Source: Alphaproteobacteria bacterium HGW-Alphaproteobacteria-7 (GTDB lineage Bacteria > Pseudomonadota > Alphaproteobacteria > Sphingomonadales > Sphingomonadaceae). From it: a DNA stretch of 64,000 nucleotides. Numbering within the stretch: the first letter of the stretch is position 1; each line of letters opens with the position of its first letter. The stretch is taken from assembly GCA_002842735.1 (NCBI GenBank), contig PHEB01000021.1:1-64000 (forward strand). The letters run 5' to 3'. Made by a program: the position numbers and the translations under genes. Of the stretch, positions 23,077 to 33,445 are shown one piece after another. The notes under the pieces were generated by a model that made no database searches, was not told the DNA's origin, and was given only the letters and a program-made list of their open reading frames with translations.

Positions 23077-26028
23077 TTACTTCGCCAGCAACGGCGCCAG
23101 GTACTGCCCCGTAAACGACCGAGGCTCCTTCACCACCTGCTCAGGCGTCCCTACCGCGACCACCTCCCCGCCGCGCACGCCGCCCTCTGGCCCGAGGTCG
23201 ATGATCCAGTCGGCGGTCTTGATCACGTCGAGGTTGTGTTCGATCACCACGACCGAATTGCCGCCCTCCACCAGCCGGTGCAGCACTTCGAGCAGTTTGC
23301 GCACATCCTCGAAATGCAGGCCGGTGGTCGGCTCATCGAGGATATAGAGCGTCTGCCCGGTGCTGCGCCGCGCGAGTTCTTTGGCCAGCTTCACCCGCTG
23401 CGCCTCGCCGCCCGAGAGCGTCGTCGCCTGCTGGCCGACCTTGACGTAGCCGAGGCCGACTTCGTTCAGCATCCGCATCTTCTCGCGGATCGATGGCACG
23501 GCTTTGAAGAAGGTTTCCGCATCCTCGATCGTCATGTCGAGCACGTCGGCGATGCTGAGGCCTTTGAACTTCACCTCCAGCGTTTCCCGGTTGTAGCGTT
23601 TGCCGCCGCATTCCTCGCACGTCACATAGACATCGGGGAGGAAGTGCATTTCGATCTTGATGAGGCCGTCGCCCTGGCACGCCTCGCACCGGCCGCCCTT
23701 GACGTTGAAGCTGAAGCGCCCCGGCTTGTAGCCCCGCGCGAGGCTTTCGGGCAGGCCGGCGAACCAGTCGCGGATCTGGGTGAAGGCGCCGGTGTAGGTG
23801 GCGGGGTTGGAACGCGGGGTGCGGCCGATGGGCGATTGGTCGATCTCGATCACCTTGTCGCAATATTCGAGGCCGGTGATGGCGTCATGCGCGCCCGCGA
23901 TCACCCGCGCGCCGTTGAGCACCCGCGCCGCGCCCGCTTGCAACGTGTCGATGGTGAGCGAGGATTTGCCCGAGCCTGACACCCCGGTGATGCAGGTGAA
24001 GGTGCCGAGCGGGATCTTCGCCGTCACGCCTTTCAGATTGTTGGCGCGCGCGTTCTTGACCGTGATGTGGTGCCCGTTGCCCTTGCGGCGCTTGGCCGGC
24101 ACCGCGATCTTGCGGCGGCCGGTGAGGTAATCGGCGGTGAGCGATCCCTTGGCCTTGAGGATGTCCTTGAGCGTCCCTTGCGCGACGATCTGGCCGCCAT
24201 GCACGCCTGCGCCGGGGCCGAGGTCAACAATGTGGTCGGCAGCGCGGATCGCGTCCTCGTCATGCTCGACCACGATCACGGTGTTGCCGAGATCGCGCAG
24301 GCGTTTGAGGGTTTCGAGCAGGCGGTCATTGTCGCGCTGGTGGAGGCCGATGCTGGGTTCGTCGAGCACGTAGAGCACGCCCGACAGCCCGCTGCCGATC
24401 TGCGAGGCGAGGCGGATGCGCTGGCTCTCGCCGCCGGACAGGGTGCCGCTGGTGCGGTCGAGGTTGAGGTAGTCAAGCCCGACATTGTCGAGGAAGCCCA
24501 ACCGCTCGTTGATTTCCTTCAAGATCGCCTTGGCGATTTGCGATTGCTGCGGGGTGAGCTGCGCGTCGAGGCCAAGGAACCACGCCTTGGCGTCCGCGAC
24601 GCTCATCGCCACCGGGGTCGCGATGTCGGTGCCCGCGATCCTGACGCTGAGCGCCTTTTCGTTGAGCCGCTTGCCGCCGCACACTTCGCAGGCTTGCGCG
24701 GTCTGATACTTCGACAGCTCCTCACGCATCCACGTGCTTTCGGTCTGGAGCAGGCGGCGGTTGAGGTTGCCGATCACGCCTTCGAACGCCTTGTTGACGG
24801 TGTATTCGCGGCGGCCATCCTTGAAGGTCAGCGGCACCGGCATCCCGCCTGTGCCGTGGAGGATGATCATCTTCTGGTCGGGTGCAAGCTCGGCCCACGG
24901 GGTGGTGAGGTTGAAGCCGTAAGCCTTCGCCAGCGACGCCAGCACCTGCATATAATAGGGCGACGGCGGGTTGGACTTGGCCCACGGCACCACCGCGCCT
25001 TGCTTCAAGGTCAGCGCCTCGTTCGGGACGACCAGCTGCGGGTCGAACAGCTGCTTTTCCCCGATCCCGTCACACGCCGCACACGCGCCCTGCGGGGCGT
25101 TGAAGCTGAACAGGCGCGGTTCGATGGCTTCCAGCGTGAAGCCGGAGACCGGGCAAGCGAATTTTTCCGAAAAGACGATGCGGTTGGGCGGAAGCCCTGC
25201 GCCTTTCATTCCGCCCTTCGTCACCCCAGCGGAAGCTGGGGTCTCTGGCGTTGACGCGCTGCCGCCTGAGATCCCAGCTTTCGCTGGGATGACGTCTGAA
25301 AGATTGCCGTCCGCCAGATCAACATAGGCCAGCCCATCGGCCAGTTTCAGCGCCTGCTCAAACGAATCCGCCAACCGCGTTTCGATGCCCGGCTTCACCG
25401 CGATCCGGTCAACCACCACTTCGATGTCGTGCTTGTATTTCTTGTCGAGCGCGGGGGCTTCTTCGATCGGATACATCTCGCCGTCGATCCGCACGCGGGT
25501 GAAACCGCTGCGCTGCCATTCGGCCAGTTCCTTGCGGTATTCACCCTTGCGCCCGCGCACCACCGGGGCGAGCAGGTAGAGGCGCGTGCCTTCGGGGAGC
25601 TGCATCACCCGGTCGACCATCTGGCTGACCGTCTGCGCCGAAATCGGCAGGCCGGTGGCGGGCGAGAACGGCGTGCCCACCCGCGCCCATAACAGCCGCA
25701 TATAGTCGTAGATTTCGGTGACGGTCGCCACGGTTGATCGCGGGTTGCGGCTGGTGGTTTTCTGCTCGATCGAAATCGCTGGCGACAACCCGTCGATATG
25801 TTCGACATCGGGCTTCTGCATCATTTCGAGGAACTGGCGCGCATAGGCCGAAAGGCTCTCGACATAGCGCCGCTGCCCCTCGGCATAGATGGTATCGAAG
25901 GCGAGGCTGGATTTCCCGGAGCCCGAAAGCCCCGTGACCACGATCAGCGCATCGCGCGGCAGGTCAATGTCGAAACCCTTGAGGTTGTGTTCGCGCGCAC
26001 CGCGAACGGAAATTTTGGTGAGGCTCAT
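23077..26028 (-). CDS. uvrA: Excinuclease ABC subunit A, with an in-frame repeat insertion
   Basis: 983 residues. UvrA dimers scan DNA for bulky lesions and load UvrB. Two ABC modules are complete: Walker [15 protein letters not shown] near residue 34 and [14 protein letters not shown] in the second half, signature [12 protein letters not shown] and [12 protein letters not shown], Walker [12 protein letters not shown] and [11 protein letters not shown]. Zinc-binding CEVCGGKR and [10 protein letters not shown] are present; the first zinc site has the alphaproteobacterial CPVSGF form. Residues about 245-270 ([16 protein letters not shown]...TPASAGVTK) are translated from a palindromic repeat and are absent from typical UvrA. 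The frame stays open, so the protein is probably functional. An SOS box lies just upstream. Confidence 0.96.
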   Translation of the reverse strand: MSLTKISVRGAREHNLKGFDIDLPRDALIVVTGLSGSGKSSLAFDTIYAEGQRRYVESLSAYARQFLEMMQKPDVEHIDGLSPAISIEQKTTSRNPRSTVATVTEIYDYMRLLWARVGTPFSPATGLPISAQTVSQMVDRVMQLPEGTRLYLLAPVVRGRKGEYRKELAEWQRSGFTRVRIDGEMYPIEEAPALDKKYKHDIEVVVDRIAVKPGIETRLADSFEQALKLADGLAYVDLADGNLSDVIPAKAGISGGSASTPETPASAGVTKGGMKGAGLPPNRIVFSEKFACPVSGFTLEAIEPRLFSFNAPQGACAACDGIGEKQLFDPQLVVPNEALTLKQGAVVPWAKSNPPSPYYMQVLASLAKAYGFNLTTPWAELAPDQKMIILHGTGGMPVPLTFKDGRREYTVNKAFEGVIGNLNRRLLQTESTWMREELSKYQTAQACEVCGGKRLNEKALSVRIAGTDIATPVAMSVADAKAWFLGLDAQLTPQQSQIAKAILKEINERLGFLDNVGLDYLNLDRTSGTLSGGESQRIRLASQIGSGLSGVLYVLDEPSIGLHQRDNDRLLETLKRLRDLGNTVIVVEHDEDAIRAADHIVDLGPGAGVHGGQIVAQGTLKDILKAKGSLTADYLTGRRKIAVPAKRRKGNGHHITVKNARANNLKGVTAKIPLGTFTCITGVSGSGKSSLTIDTLQAGAARVLNGARVIAGAHDAITGLEYCDKVIEIDQSPIGRTPRSNPATYTGAFTQIRDWFAGLPESLARGYKPGRFSFNVKGGRCEACQGDGLIKIEMHFLPDVYVTCEECGGKRYNRETLEVKFKGLSIADVLDMTIEDAETFFKAVPSIREKMRMLNEVGLGYVKVGQQATTLSGGEAQRVKLAKELARRSTGQTLYILDEPTTGLHFEDVRKLLEVLHRLVEGGNSVVVIEHNLDVIKTADWIIDLGPEGGVRGGEVVAVGTPEQVVKEPRSFTGQYLAPLLAK
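25220..25293. repeat. REP-like element fused in frame within uvrA
   Basis: Two hairpins, CACCCCAGC...GCTGGGGT and ATCCCAGC...GCTGGGAT, separated by about 30 bases. It is closely related to the intergenic copy at 37598-37676, sharing CCTGAGATCCCAGCT and the GTCACCCCAGCG start. On the coding strand it yields the VIPAKAGIS peptide that is recognisable as a translated palindromic repeat in many proteobacteria. Confidence 0.93.
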
Positions 26029-26039
26029 GGAGGTGGTCT

Positions 26040-26054
26040 GTTCCGCAAATGTTC
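26040..26054 (+). promoter_or_regulatory. LexA (SOS) box of uvrA
   Basis: GTTCCGCAAATGTTC matches GTTC-N7-GTTC exactly and lies 11 bases upstream of the uvrA start codon (uvrA is on the minus strand). Its position very close to the start suggests it overlaps the transcription start or the leader. Together with the recA box it places uvrA in the SOS regulon. Confidence 0.8.
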
Positions 26055-26425
26055 ACACAGGTCAAGGGAGCTACGGAAAGGTTTCCGCTATGGACGGCAA
26101 ATGGGGACGGGTTGCGGGGGTGCAATATGCGGTTCCGGAAGCCTCCAAAACGGCAATATCAACGCTTGCTGGCACCAAAAACCGGATCGAGCGATTAAAA
26201 TTCAATTACCAAGGCACTGAATAAAAACACGTTTATAGGCATATACCGCTACCCTACAGAAAATCTAAAGTCGCCAGAGCCGCGCCCTGCGGTCATCAGA
26301 AACTCCTCTTTGCCGATCTCCAGCCGGGTCCTTCAGGGTCGCAACCTGGCTTTATTGCAGAGATTGGTCAGAAGCCGGGGTGTCACGAAATCGCCCCCCA
26401 ACGCACTTTCAGAACGTCCCGGCTT
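26055..26425. other. Gene-free gap between uvrA and the importer ATPase gene
   Basis: About 370 bases, more AT-rich than the surroundings, especially around 26190-26260. A 44-codon plus-strand frame starts at 26091 ([15 protein letters not shown]) but I find no support for it. In many bacteria ssb is divergent from uvrA at this position; it is not here. No tRNA or hairpin of note was seen. Confidence 0.5.
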
Positions 26426-27196
26426 CTACACTTTGCCCGCCACCAAGGCCCGCTCCCCAGCATCGCCCAGCCAGCGCGCCGCAACGCTCCAGCCTTGCGC
26501 GATCACGTCCGCCGCCAACGCGGTTTCGGGCAAGCCATCGGCGATCAGGCGTCCATCTTTCAGCACCAGCACCCGGTCGGCATGGTTCATTGCAATGGCA
26601 AGATCATGGAGCACCACCACCACCCCTTGCCCGGCCCCTTGCCCCCCCCCTCGGCCAACACGCGCGCAGGCCTTGAAATGCGCGATCAGGCTGAGCTGAT
26701 GCGCGAGATCGAGCGCGGCGAGCGGTTCGTCGGCGAGAATCCAGCGCGGTTCACCCGCCAGCACCCGCGCCAGCAGCACCCGCGCCCGCTCTCCGCCCGA
26801 TAGCTGGCTGACCGGGCGATGGCGCAGCGGTTCGAGCGCGAGCGCGCCGAGCGCCGCCTCCACCGCTGCCGTCCCCCGGTCACGCCACGGCAAGCGGCCC
26901 AGCGCGACGAGATTTTCCACCGCCACATCCCAGGCAATATCGGGCGTCTGCGGCAGATAGCCGATGGCCTGCGCGCGGGTGCGCGGCGGAAATGCGGCCA
27001 GCGCCTGTCCGTCCAGCATCACACTGCCAGCGGCAGGATCCAGCAGCCCCGCCAGCCCCAGCAGCAGCGATGATTTGCCCGCGCCATTGGGGCCGACAAT
27101 CGCGGTGATCGTGCCGGGGGTAAGCGCGGCGGAGATGCTCGCCACCACCGGCTTGCCGTCGCGCATCAGGGTGAGGTTTTCCGCCGCCAGCATCAT
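26426..27196 (-). CDS. ABC transporter ATP-binding protein, FecE/BtuD/HmuV type
   Basis: 256 residues from ATG 27196, whose ATGATG overlaps the TGA stop of the permease gene. Walker A GPNGAGKSS, Q-loop YLPQTPDI, signature LSGGERARV, Walker B WILADEPLAALD and switch histidine VVLHDLAI are all present. A glycine-rich insertion (ARVGRGGGQGAGQG) precedes the last strand. It supplies ATP hydrolysis for a metal-chelate importer together with the two genes upstream. The substrate (cobalamin, haem or siderophore) cannot be told from the ATPase. Confidence 0.88.
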   Translation of the reverse strand: MMLAAENLTLMRDGKPVVASISAALTPGTITAIVGPNGAGKSSLLLGLAGLLDPAAGSVMLDGQALAAFPPRTRAQAIGYLPQTPDIAWDVAVENLVALGRLPWRDRGTAAVEAALGALALEPLRHRPVSQLSGGERARVLLARVLAGEPRWILADEPLAALDLAHQLSLIAHFKACARVGRGGGQGAGQGVVVVLHDLAIAMNHADRVLVLKDGRLIADGLPETALAADVIAQGWSVAARWLGDAGERALVAGKV

Positions 27197-28200
27197 AGCC
27201 GCCCCCGCCGCATCCGCAGCAGCAGCCACCCGAAAAACGGCGCACCAATCAACGACAGCGCGATGCCGAGCCGCAGTTCCGTCACCAGCGGCAACACCCG
27301 CACGATGCTGTCCGCCGCCAGCACCAGACACGCGCCCGCCAGCGCGCTGGGGCCGATCAGGCTGGATGGCAGGCGATCGGTCAGCGGGCGCACCAGATGC
27401 GGCACGACCAGGCCGACAAAGCCGATGATCCCCGCCACCGCCACCCCCGCGCCCACGGTCAGCCCCACGCCAACCACCAACAGCGCCAGCAAACGCGCAG
27501 GGTTCAGCCCCATTGAACGCGCCGCGTCTTCGCCCAAGGTCAGCGCATCAAGGCTGCGCGCGGCCAGCGCCAGCACCGCAATCCCGGCGGCGACCAGCGG
27601 CGCGGCCAGCATCACCTCGCGCCACGAACGGTCGGTCAGCGCGCCGTTAAGCCACATGACGATTTCCGACAGCGCGAACGGATTGGGTGCGAGCGTGATT
27701 GCCAGCGCGGTGAGCGCGCCCGCAAGGCTGGCGATCATCAATCCCGCCAGCGTGAACAGCGCAATCCCGCCGCCCGCGCCGCCTGCTGCGTCAGACGACG
27801 TGCGCCCGGCGATCAGCGCCAGCAGCGCCATGCCCGTGCCTGCCCCGATCAACGCCATCAGCGGCAGGCTCCACGCGGCCCATGCAGGCGGGATTAACGC
27901 GCCAAGCCAGAAACTCGCCACCGCGCCCAGCGCCGCCATCGGAGCGATGCCGAACAGGCCGGGATCGGCCAGCGGGTTGCGCAGATAGCCCTGCATCGCC
28001 GCCCCCGCCGCGCCCAGCCCCGCGCCGATGATGATGGCGAGCACCGCGCGCGGCAGGCGCAGTTCGGCAAGGATCAGCGCGGCATTGGCAATCCCGCTGC
28101 CCGCGATGTCGAACGGGTCGATCCACACCCTGCCCGCCAGCAATGACAGCGGCACCAGCACCGCCAGCAGCACAGCAAAGATCAGCGACGCGCGGTTCAT
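27193..28200 (-). CDS. ABC transporter permease, FecCD family
   Basis: 335 residues from ATG 28200 (MNRASLIFAVLLAVL). About ten transmembrane helices and the FecCD hallmarks LRLPRAVLAIIIGAGLGAAGAAMQGYLRNPLADPGLFGI and the coupling region GFVGLVVPHLVRPL. It forms the homodimeric channel for uptake of an iron chelate or cobamide across the inner membrane. Start and stop codons overlap with both neighbours by 4 bases (ATGA), showing a tightly coupled operon: binding protein, permease, ATPase. Confidence 0.9.
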   Translation of the reverse strand: MNRASLIFAVLLAVLVPLSLLAGRVWIDPFDIAGSGIANAALILAELRLPRAVLAIIIGAGLGAAGAAMQGYLRNPLADPGLFGIAPMAALGAVASFWLGALIPPAWAAWSLPLMALIGAGTGMALLALIAGRTSSDAAGGAGGGIALFTLAGLMIASLAGALTALAITLAPNPFALSEIVMWLNGALTDRSWREVMLAAPLVAAGIAVLALAARSLDALTLGEDAARSMGLNPARLLALLVVGVGLTVGAGVAVAGIIGFVGLVVPHLVRPLTDRLPSSLIGPSALAGACLVLAADSIVRVLPLVTELRLGIALSLIGAPFFGWLLLRMRRGRL

Positions 28201-29054
28201 GGCAGCTGTGCCCGGATTTGGTCGAGCCTCATCCCCAGCCCCACCACCGTCCGCCCGCCGCAGAACAGCAGGTGCGGATCGAGCGGTTCGACCTGCGTTG
28301 CCCTCAACCCGGCCAGCAGCGGATGGCGCTGCCCCGCACTGTCGCCCGCCACCAGCAGCAATTCGGGCGGATCGGCCAGCACGGTTTCCAGCGCAGCGAA
28401 ATCGGCCTGCCCCAGCCCCATCGCATCGGCGTGATTGGCAAAGCCCTTGGCCCGCAGCAGTTCGGCCACCAGCGTCGCGTTGCCCGGCACAATCTCGCCC
28501 GGTTGCCACAGCAGCGTGGCAATCGGGCGCGCATGATCAGCGGGCATTGCCGCCTGCGTCATGTCCCGCACGAGCCGTTCGCCTTCCAGCCCGCGACCGG
28601 CAATCGCAGCGACTTCGCGCACCTGAGCGATGCTCGCGGCAACCGTTGTGGGACTGCCAAAGGTCTCAACCCGCAGCCCTGCGCGTTCGAGCGCCTGTCG
28701 GGTCGGCTGCGGCAGGAAGGTGGAGGCCAGCACCAGATCGGGCGCGAGCGCGATCACCTCCTCCGCCGTGCCGCCGGTCACGCCGTAGCGCGCGGCGACA
28801 TTGTGCGGGATAGAACTGGAGCCGGAATCGCGGCTGTAATGCGACAGCGCCAGCACCTGACCGGGCGCGGCGACTTCGACCAGAATCGCGTCGATACAGG
28901 GGTTGAGGCTGACGATGGTGGGGCCGCTGTCACTGGCGCCCGGCGCACGATCAGGGGTGCAGGACACTGCTAACAACGCGCCCGCCAGCAACACGCCCTT
29001 GCGCGCGCGGCCCCGGCTTTTCAGCCTGCCCAAACTGCTGTGATCCCGCGCCAT
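28197..29054 (-). CDS. Periplasmic metal-chelate-binding lipoprotein (BtuF/FecB type)
   Basis: 285 residues from ATG 29054. A twin-Arg-rich N-terminus (LGRLKSRGRARKG) precedes a hydrophobic segment ending in the lipobox LLAVSC, suggesting a lipoprotein. The mature part has the helical-backbone binding fold: GPTIVSLNPCIDAILVEV, YGVTGGTAEEVIALAPDLVLAS, and the C-terminal lobe FCGGRTVVGLGMRLDQIRA. The SLNPC variant and short length are closest to BtuF-like cobamide binders, but I saw no B12 riboswitch upstream. It is first in its operon and divergent from the cell-wall hydrolase gene. Confidence 0.85.
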   Translation of the reverse strand: MARDHSSLGRLKSRGRARKGVLLAGALLAVSCTPDRAPGASDSGPTIVSLNPCIDAILVEVAAPGQVLALSHYSRDSGSSSIPHNVAARYGVTGGTAEEVIALAPDLVLASTFLPQPTRQALERAGLRVETFGSPTTVAASIAQVREVAAIAGRGLEGERLVRDMTQAAMPADHARPIATLLWQPGEIVPGNATLVAELLRAKGFANHADAMGLGQADFAALETVLADPPELLLVAGDSAGQRHPLLAGLRATQVEPLDPHLLFCGGRTVVGLGMRLDQIRAQLP

Positions 29055-29213
29055 ATCCGGCCCCGGCGATAGGGCGGCGCGGGCAGGCGTGCAAGCATGG
29101 GCGTGTGGCCGGACGGCGGGGGTTAAACCTGCGCCCGCAAATGTCCGGTTTCGGGACGCGGGGGCAGCGCGCGCTCGCCGCCGCAGGGGCTTGTCGATAG
29201 GGCGGGAACGACC

Positions 29214-30308
29214 ATGCCACACGCGCGCGCCTCCTTTGCGTTTATCACCCCTGCCAGCCGCTTTGCGCTGCCCGCGATCCCGAACGGCTGGCGCAAACGG
29301 ATCGCGGTGCTGATCGCCGCAATCACCGTGCCCGCAATGGCCGCGCCCGGCGGGTTTGCCAGCCTGCCCGGCCCTGCGCTGGAAAGCACCGCCGCGCTCG
29401 CCACCCGCAATGCCGCCGCCGCCGCGCTGCCGTTTGAACGCCCCGGCATGAGCTTTCCGGGATCGGCGTTCTACTACATGGCCGATCCGACCGGCGCGGC
29501 GCTGGTCGCTTTGCCCACGGCCGATCCGCTGACCAAAGGCATGGCCGAGGGCGGACGAGCGCTGGGCGCGCTGATCGATGTGGGCGCGCCTGCCAAACCG
29601 TTTTTCTCCGCAGGCGCGGGCCTCACCCACGCCCGCGCGCAGGAATGCCTGGCGCAGGCCGTATGGTACGAAGCCGCCAGCGAAAGCGAGGCCGGCCAGC
29701 GCGCGGTGGCGCAGGTGGTATTGAACCGCGTCGCCCATCCATCATGGCCCGCCAGCGTGTGCGGGGTGGTGTATCAGGGATCGCAGCGCAGCACCGGGTG
29801 CCAGTTCACCTTCACCTGCGACGGCAGCCTTGCGCGGCGGCCTGCGGGGGCAAGCTGGGCGCGGGCGCAGCAGATCGCGGCGGACGCCCTGTCCGGCAGC
29901 GTCTATGCCCCGGTCGGCCATGCCACCCATTACCACACGCTGTGGGTGAACCCGCAATGGGCGGGCAGCCTCGACCATATCGGCACCATCGGCGCGCACC
30001 GGTTCTACCGCAATCGCGGCGCGGGGGGCGAAGCGGCGGCGTTCCGCACCGCCTATGCCGGATTTGAACCCGTGGTCAGCGGACGGAGCACTGCCGTGCC
30101 GCTGGCCGCAACCTATGAACCTGCGCCCGGACGCCCGGTGATCGCCTATGATCCGGGGCCAGTGGCCGCCTCATCCGCGAAACCGCCCGCCCCGCAAGCG
30201 GACGCCCTGCCGCGTGAGCCAGCCAGCGGCACCGGCGCGGTGCGTGAGGAATATGCCCGTGCGGGCCAGTGGAAAGCGCAGCCCGGCAAGCCAGCCGCAA
30301 CCGAATAA
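29214..30308 (+). CDS. Cell-wall hydrolase, SleB-like (Hydrolase_2)
   Basis: 364 residues with a signal sequence (KRIAVLIAAITVPAMAAPGG). The catalytic domain spans about 140-285: AQECLAQAVWYEAASESEAGQRAVAQVVLNRV, QFTFTCDGS and GHATHYHTLWVNPQWAGSLDHIGTIGAHRFYR, all typical of SleB/CwlJ-type enzymes, with the conserved glutamate in WYEAASE. A Pro/Ala-rich tail follows. It probably cleaves peptidoglycan in the periplasm. It is monocistronic and followed by a hairpin at 30330. Confidence 0.88.
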   Translation: MPHARASFAFITPASRFALPAIPNGWRKRIAVLIAAITVPAMAAPGGFASLPGPALESTAALATRNAAAAALPFERPGMSFPGSAFYYMADPTGAALVALPTADPLTKGMAEGGRALGALIDVGAPAKPFFSAGAGLTHARAQECLAQAVWYEAASESEAGQRAVAQVVLNRVAHPSWPASVCGVVYQGSQRSTGCQFTFTCDGSLARRPAGASWARAQQIAADALSGSVYAPVGHATHYHTLWVNPQWAGSLDHIGTIGAHRFYRNRGAGGEAAAFRTAYAGFEPVVSGRSTAVPLAATYEPAPGRPVIAYDPGPVAASSAKPPAPQADALPREPASGTGAVREEYARAGQWKAQPGKPAATE

Positions 30309-30329
30309 CCACCGCGCGCAAACCCGCAG

Positions 30330-30358
30330 AACAGGGTTAAGCGCCCCGAAACCCTGTT
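30330..30358 (+). terminator. Hairpin after the cell-wall hydrolase gene
   Basis: AACAGGGTT pairs perfectly with AACCCTGTT over an 11-base spacer, 21 bases past the hydrolase stop. It is followed by ATCACACC, without a clear T-tract, so it is a probable but not classical terminator. Confidence 0.5.
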
Positions 30359-30454
30359 ATCACACCAAGCCTTAGCGGCCACGGGGTTATTGCCATTGCT
30401 GCGCGCCCAAGCCCCTCCCCGGCGCGTGCATCAATAGCCAGAAAGCCCCTGCCC

Positions 30455-30784
30455 ATGTCCGTCCGTTTTGCCCCCGCCCGCAACCCTGCCCGCCTGACCG
30501 GCTGGTATGCGCAAGCACGCGGGCTGGTGCATCTGGCGCAGGTGAGCGCCGCCAATGATAACGGCGATGACGCGCTGCCCAAGACGACCTTCGATCCGCT
30601 GCTGACCGATGCGCTGCGCCACTTTGCCACGCATGGGCTGGGCGCTGTCAAAGCGGCGCTGGACGAAGCCGAACACGCCCGTGCGGCGGGCGACACCGAG
30701 GCGAACGCGCACTGGCTGGCGATCACCGGAATGTTCGACCGCCGCCGTGCCGCAGCGGCAATCGGCAAAACCGCCTCTGCCTGA
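30455..30784 (+). CDS. Small conserved-looking hypothetical protein
   Basis: 109 residues from ATG 30455 (MSVRFAPARNPARLTGWYAQARG). There is no signal peptide or membrane segment; it is predicted helical (LLTDALRHFATHGLGAVKAALDEAEHARAAGD) and soluble. I do not recognise a named domain, but composition and codon use match the neighbouring genes. It is isolated, with about 245 bases before mdh. Function unknown. Confidence 0.6.
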   Translation: MSVRFAPARNPARLTGWYAQARGLVHLAQVSAANDNGDDALPKTTFDPLLTDALRHFATHGLGAVKAALDEAEHARAAGDTEANAHWLAITGMFDRRRAAAAIGKTASA

Positions 30785-31992
<1,208 letters not shown>

Positions 31993-31995
31993 TTC

Positions 31996-32076
31996 GTGAG
32001 TCCCCGCGAAAGCGGGGACCTCCATCGGCCTAGTGCCAAGCTGAAAGAGGTCCCCGCCTTTGCGGGGACTCGCAAG
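31996..32076. repeat. REP-like double-hairpin element between mdh and sucD
   Basis: 81 bases: GTGAGTCCCCGC...GCGGGGACCTC, a spacer of about 30 bases, then GAGGTCCCCGCC...GCGGGGACTCGCAAG. The two arms are inverted copies of each other, so the whole element is a large imperfect palindrome. It begins 3 bases after the mdh stop and ends 11 bases before the sucD start. Confidence 0.92.
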
Positions 32077-32087
32077 AGGGAATAGAA

Positions 32088-32978
32088 ATGTCCATCCTCG
32101 TAAACAAAGACACCAAGGTCATCACCCAAGGTATGACCGGCAACACCGGCACCTTCCACACCCAGGCCGCGCTCGATTACGGGACGCAGATGGTTGGCGG
32201 CGTGACCCCCGGCAAGGGCGGCACTACCCATATCGGCCTGCCGCAGTTCAACACCGTAGCCGAAGCCAAGGCCGCGACCGGCGCGACCGCCAGCTGCATC
32301 TACGTGCCGCCGCCGTTCGCCGCCGATGCGATCTGCGAAGCGATCGATGCCGAGATCGAGCTGATCATCTGCATCACCGAAGGCATCCCGGTGCTCGACA
32401 TGGTGCGGGCCAAGCGTGCGCTGTCCGGCTCCAAATCGCGGTTGATCGGCCCCAACTGTCCCGGTGTGCTAACCCCGAATGAATGCAAGATCGGCATCAT
32501 GCCCGCCAACATCTTCAAGAAGGGTTCTGTCGGCATCGTCAGCCGTTCCGGCACGCTCACCTATGAAGCCGTGCACCAGACCACCATGGCGGGCCTCGGC
32601 CAGACCACGGCTGTCGGCATCGGCGGCGATCCGGTCAACGGCACCAACTTCATCGACATGCTCGACCTGTTCCTTGACGATCCGGAAACCGAAAGCATCA
32701 TCATGATCGGCGAAATCGGCGGCAGCGCCGAAGAAGAAGCCGCCGCTTTCATCAAGGCCGAAGCCGCCAAGGGCCGCGCCAAGCCGATGGTGGGCTTCAT
32801 TGCCGGCCTCACCGCCCCTCCGGGCCGCCGCATGGGCCATGCTGGCGCGATTGTCAGCGGCGGTCAGGGCGGCGCGGAAGACAAGATTGCGGCGATGGAA
32901 GATGCAGGCATCCGCGTCAGCCCCTCGCCGTCAGAACTCGGCACCACGCTCGCCGCGATGCTGAAAGAACTGGTTTGA
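32088..32978 (+). CDS. sucD: Succinyl-CoA synthetase, alpha subunit
   Basis: 296 residues. With SucC it converts succinyl-CoA to succinate, making ATP/GTP. The phospho-histidine is in [12 protein letters not shown] (His251); the CoA-binding region [12 protein letters not shown] and [15 protein letters not shown] are conserved. The beta-subunit gene sucC, which usually precedes it, is not in this window, so the partner must be encoded elsewhere. AGAGGG directly after the palindromic element is its ribosome-binding site. Confidence 0.96.
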   Translation: MSILVNKDTKVITQGMTGNTGTFHTQAALDYGTQMVGGVTPGKGGTTHIGLPQFNTVAEAKAATGATASCIYVPPPFAADAICEAIDAEIELIICITEGIPVLDMVRAKRALSGSKSRLIGPNCPGVLTPNECKIGIMPANIFKKGSVGIVSRSGTLTYEAVHQTTMAGLGQTTAVGIGGDPVNGTNFIDMLDLFLDDPETESIIMIGEIGGSAEEEAAAFIKAEAAKGRAKPMVGFIAGLTAPPGRRMGHAGAIVSGGQGGAEDKIAAMEDAGIRVSPSPSELGTTLAAMLKELV

Positions 32979-32985
32979 AAAGATT

Positions 32986-33066
32986 GTGAGTCCCCGCGCA
33001 GGCGGGGACCTCAGTCGGGGGAGTGCCATGCTGAATGAGGTCCCCGCCTTCGCGGGGACTCACAAG
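32986..33066. repeat. REP-like double-hairpin element after sucD
   Basis: 81 bases with the same arms as the 31996 copy (GTGAGTCCCCGCGCAGGCGG at the left, CGCGGGGACTCACAAG at the right) and a similar spacer (GGGGGAGTGCCATGCTGAATGAGG). It begins 7 bases after the sucD stop and ends 20 bases before the GIY-YIG gene. Confidence 0.92.
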
Positions 33067-33086
33067 ACGGGAAACGAGACAGGTAA

Positions 33087-33383
33087 GTGAAAGGCGGCTT
33101 CGTCTACATCCTCACCAACAAGCCTGACGGCGTTCTCTACATCGGAGTAACCATCGACCTCGCAATGCGAATTGAACAACACCGGCTTGGTAAAGTTTCG
33201 AGCTTCACGAAAAAATACAATTGCCACCGCCTTGTCTGGTTCGAATGGTTTGATGATCTGAACGACGCGCAGCGTTTCGAACGGCGCATGAAGAAGTGGA
33301 ACCGGGAATGGAAAGTAAAGCGGATCGAAACCTGCAATCCGGCGTGGGACGATTTAACGGACACCATTCCGCACATTGTTTGA
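33087..33383 (+). CDS. GIY-YIG nuclease-superfamily protein, small single-domain type
   Basis: 98 residues from GTG 33087. The domain fills the protein: the paired motifs FVYILTN and LYIGVT (GIY and YIG equivalents), the arginine in DLAMRIEQH, and the downstream FERRMKKWNREWKVKRIE with the family glutamate and basic cluster. These proteins are putative DNA endonucleases of unknown role. The gene sits inside the TCA operon, exactly between two palindromic elements (32986-33066 and 33408-33437). Its composition is less GC-rich than sucD and sucA. It looks like an inserted unit rather than a native member of the operon. Confidence 0.88.
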   Translation: MKGGFVYILTNKPDGVLYIGVTIDLAMRIEQHRLGKVSSFTKKYNCHRLVWFEWFDDLNDAQRFERRMKKWNREWKVKRIETCNPAWDDLTDTIPHIV

Positions 33384-33407
33384 GCGCGGCGTCGCTCTGA
33401 ATCGAGG

Positions 33408-33437
33408 GAGGTCCCCGCCTGCGCGGGGACTCACAAG
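33408..33437. repeat. REP-like half-element before sucA
   Basis: One arm only: GAGGTCCCCGCCTGCGCGGGGACTCACAAG, matching the right arm of the 32986 element. Together the two flank the GIY-YIG gene. The final AAGG of this arm (33435-33438) stands 7 bases before the sucA ATG and serves as its ribosome-binding site. Confidence 0.9.
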
Positions 33438-33445
33438 GTATTGAT

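Noticed and set aside
29055-29213. Cobalamin riboswitch ahead of the BtuF-like gene
   Set aside because: The B12-box and other core motifs are not visible in this 159-base gap.
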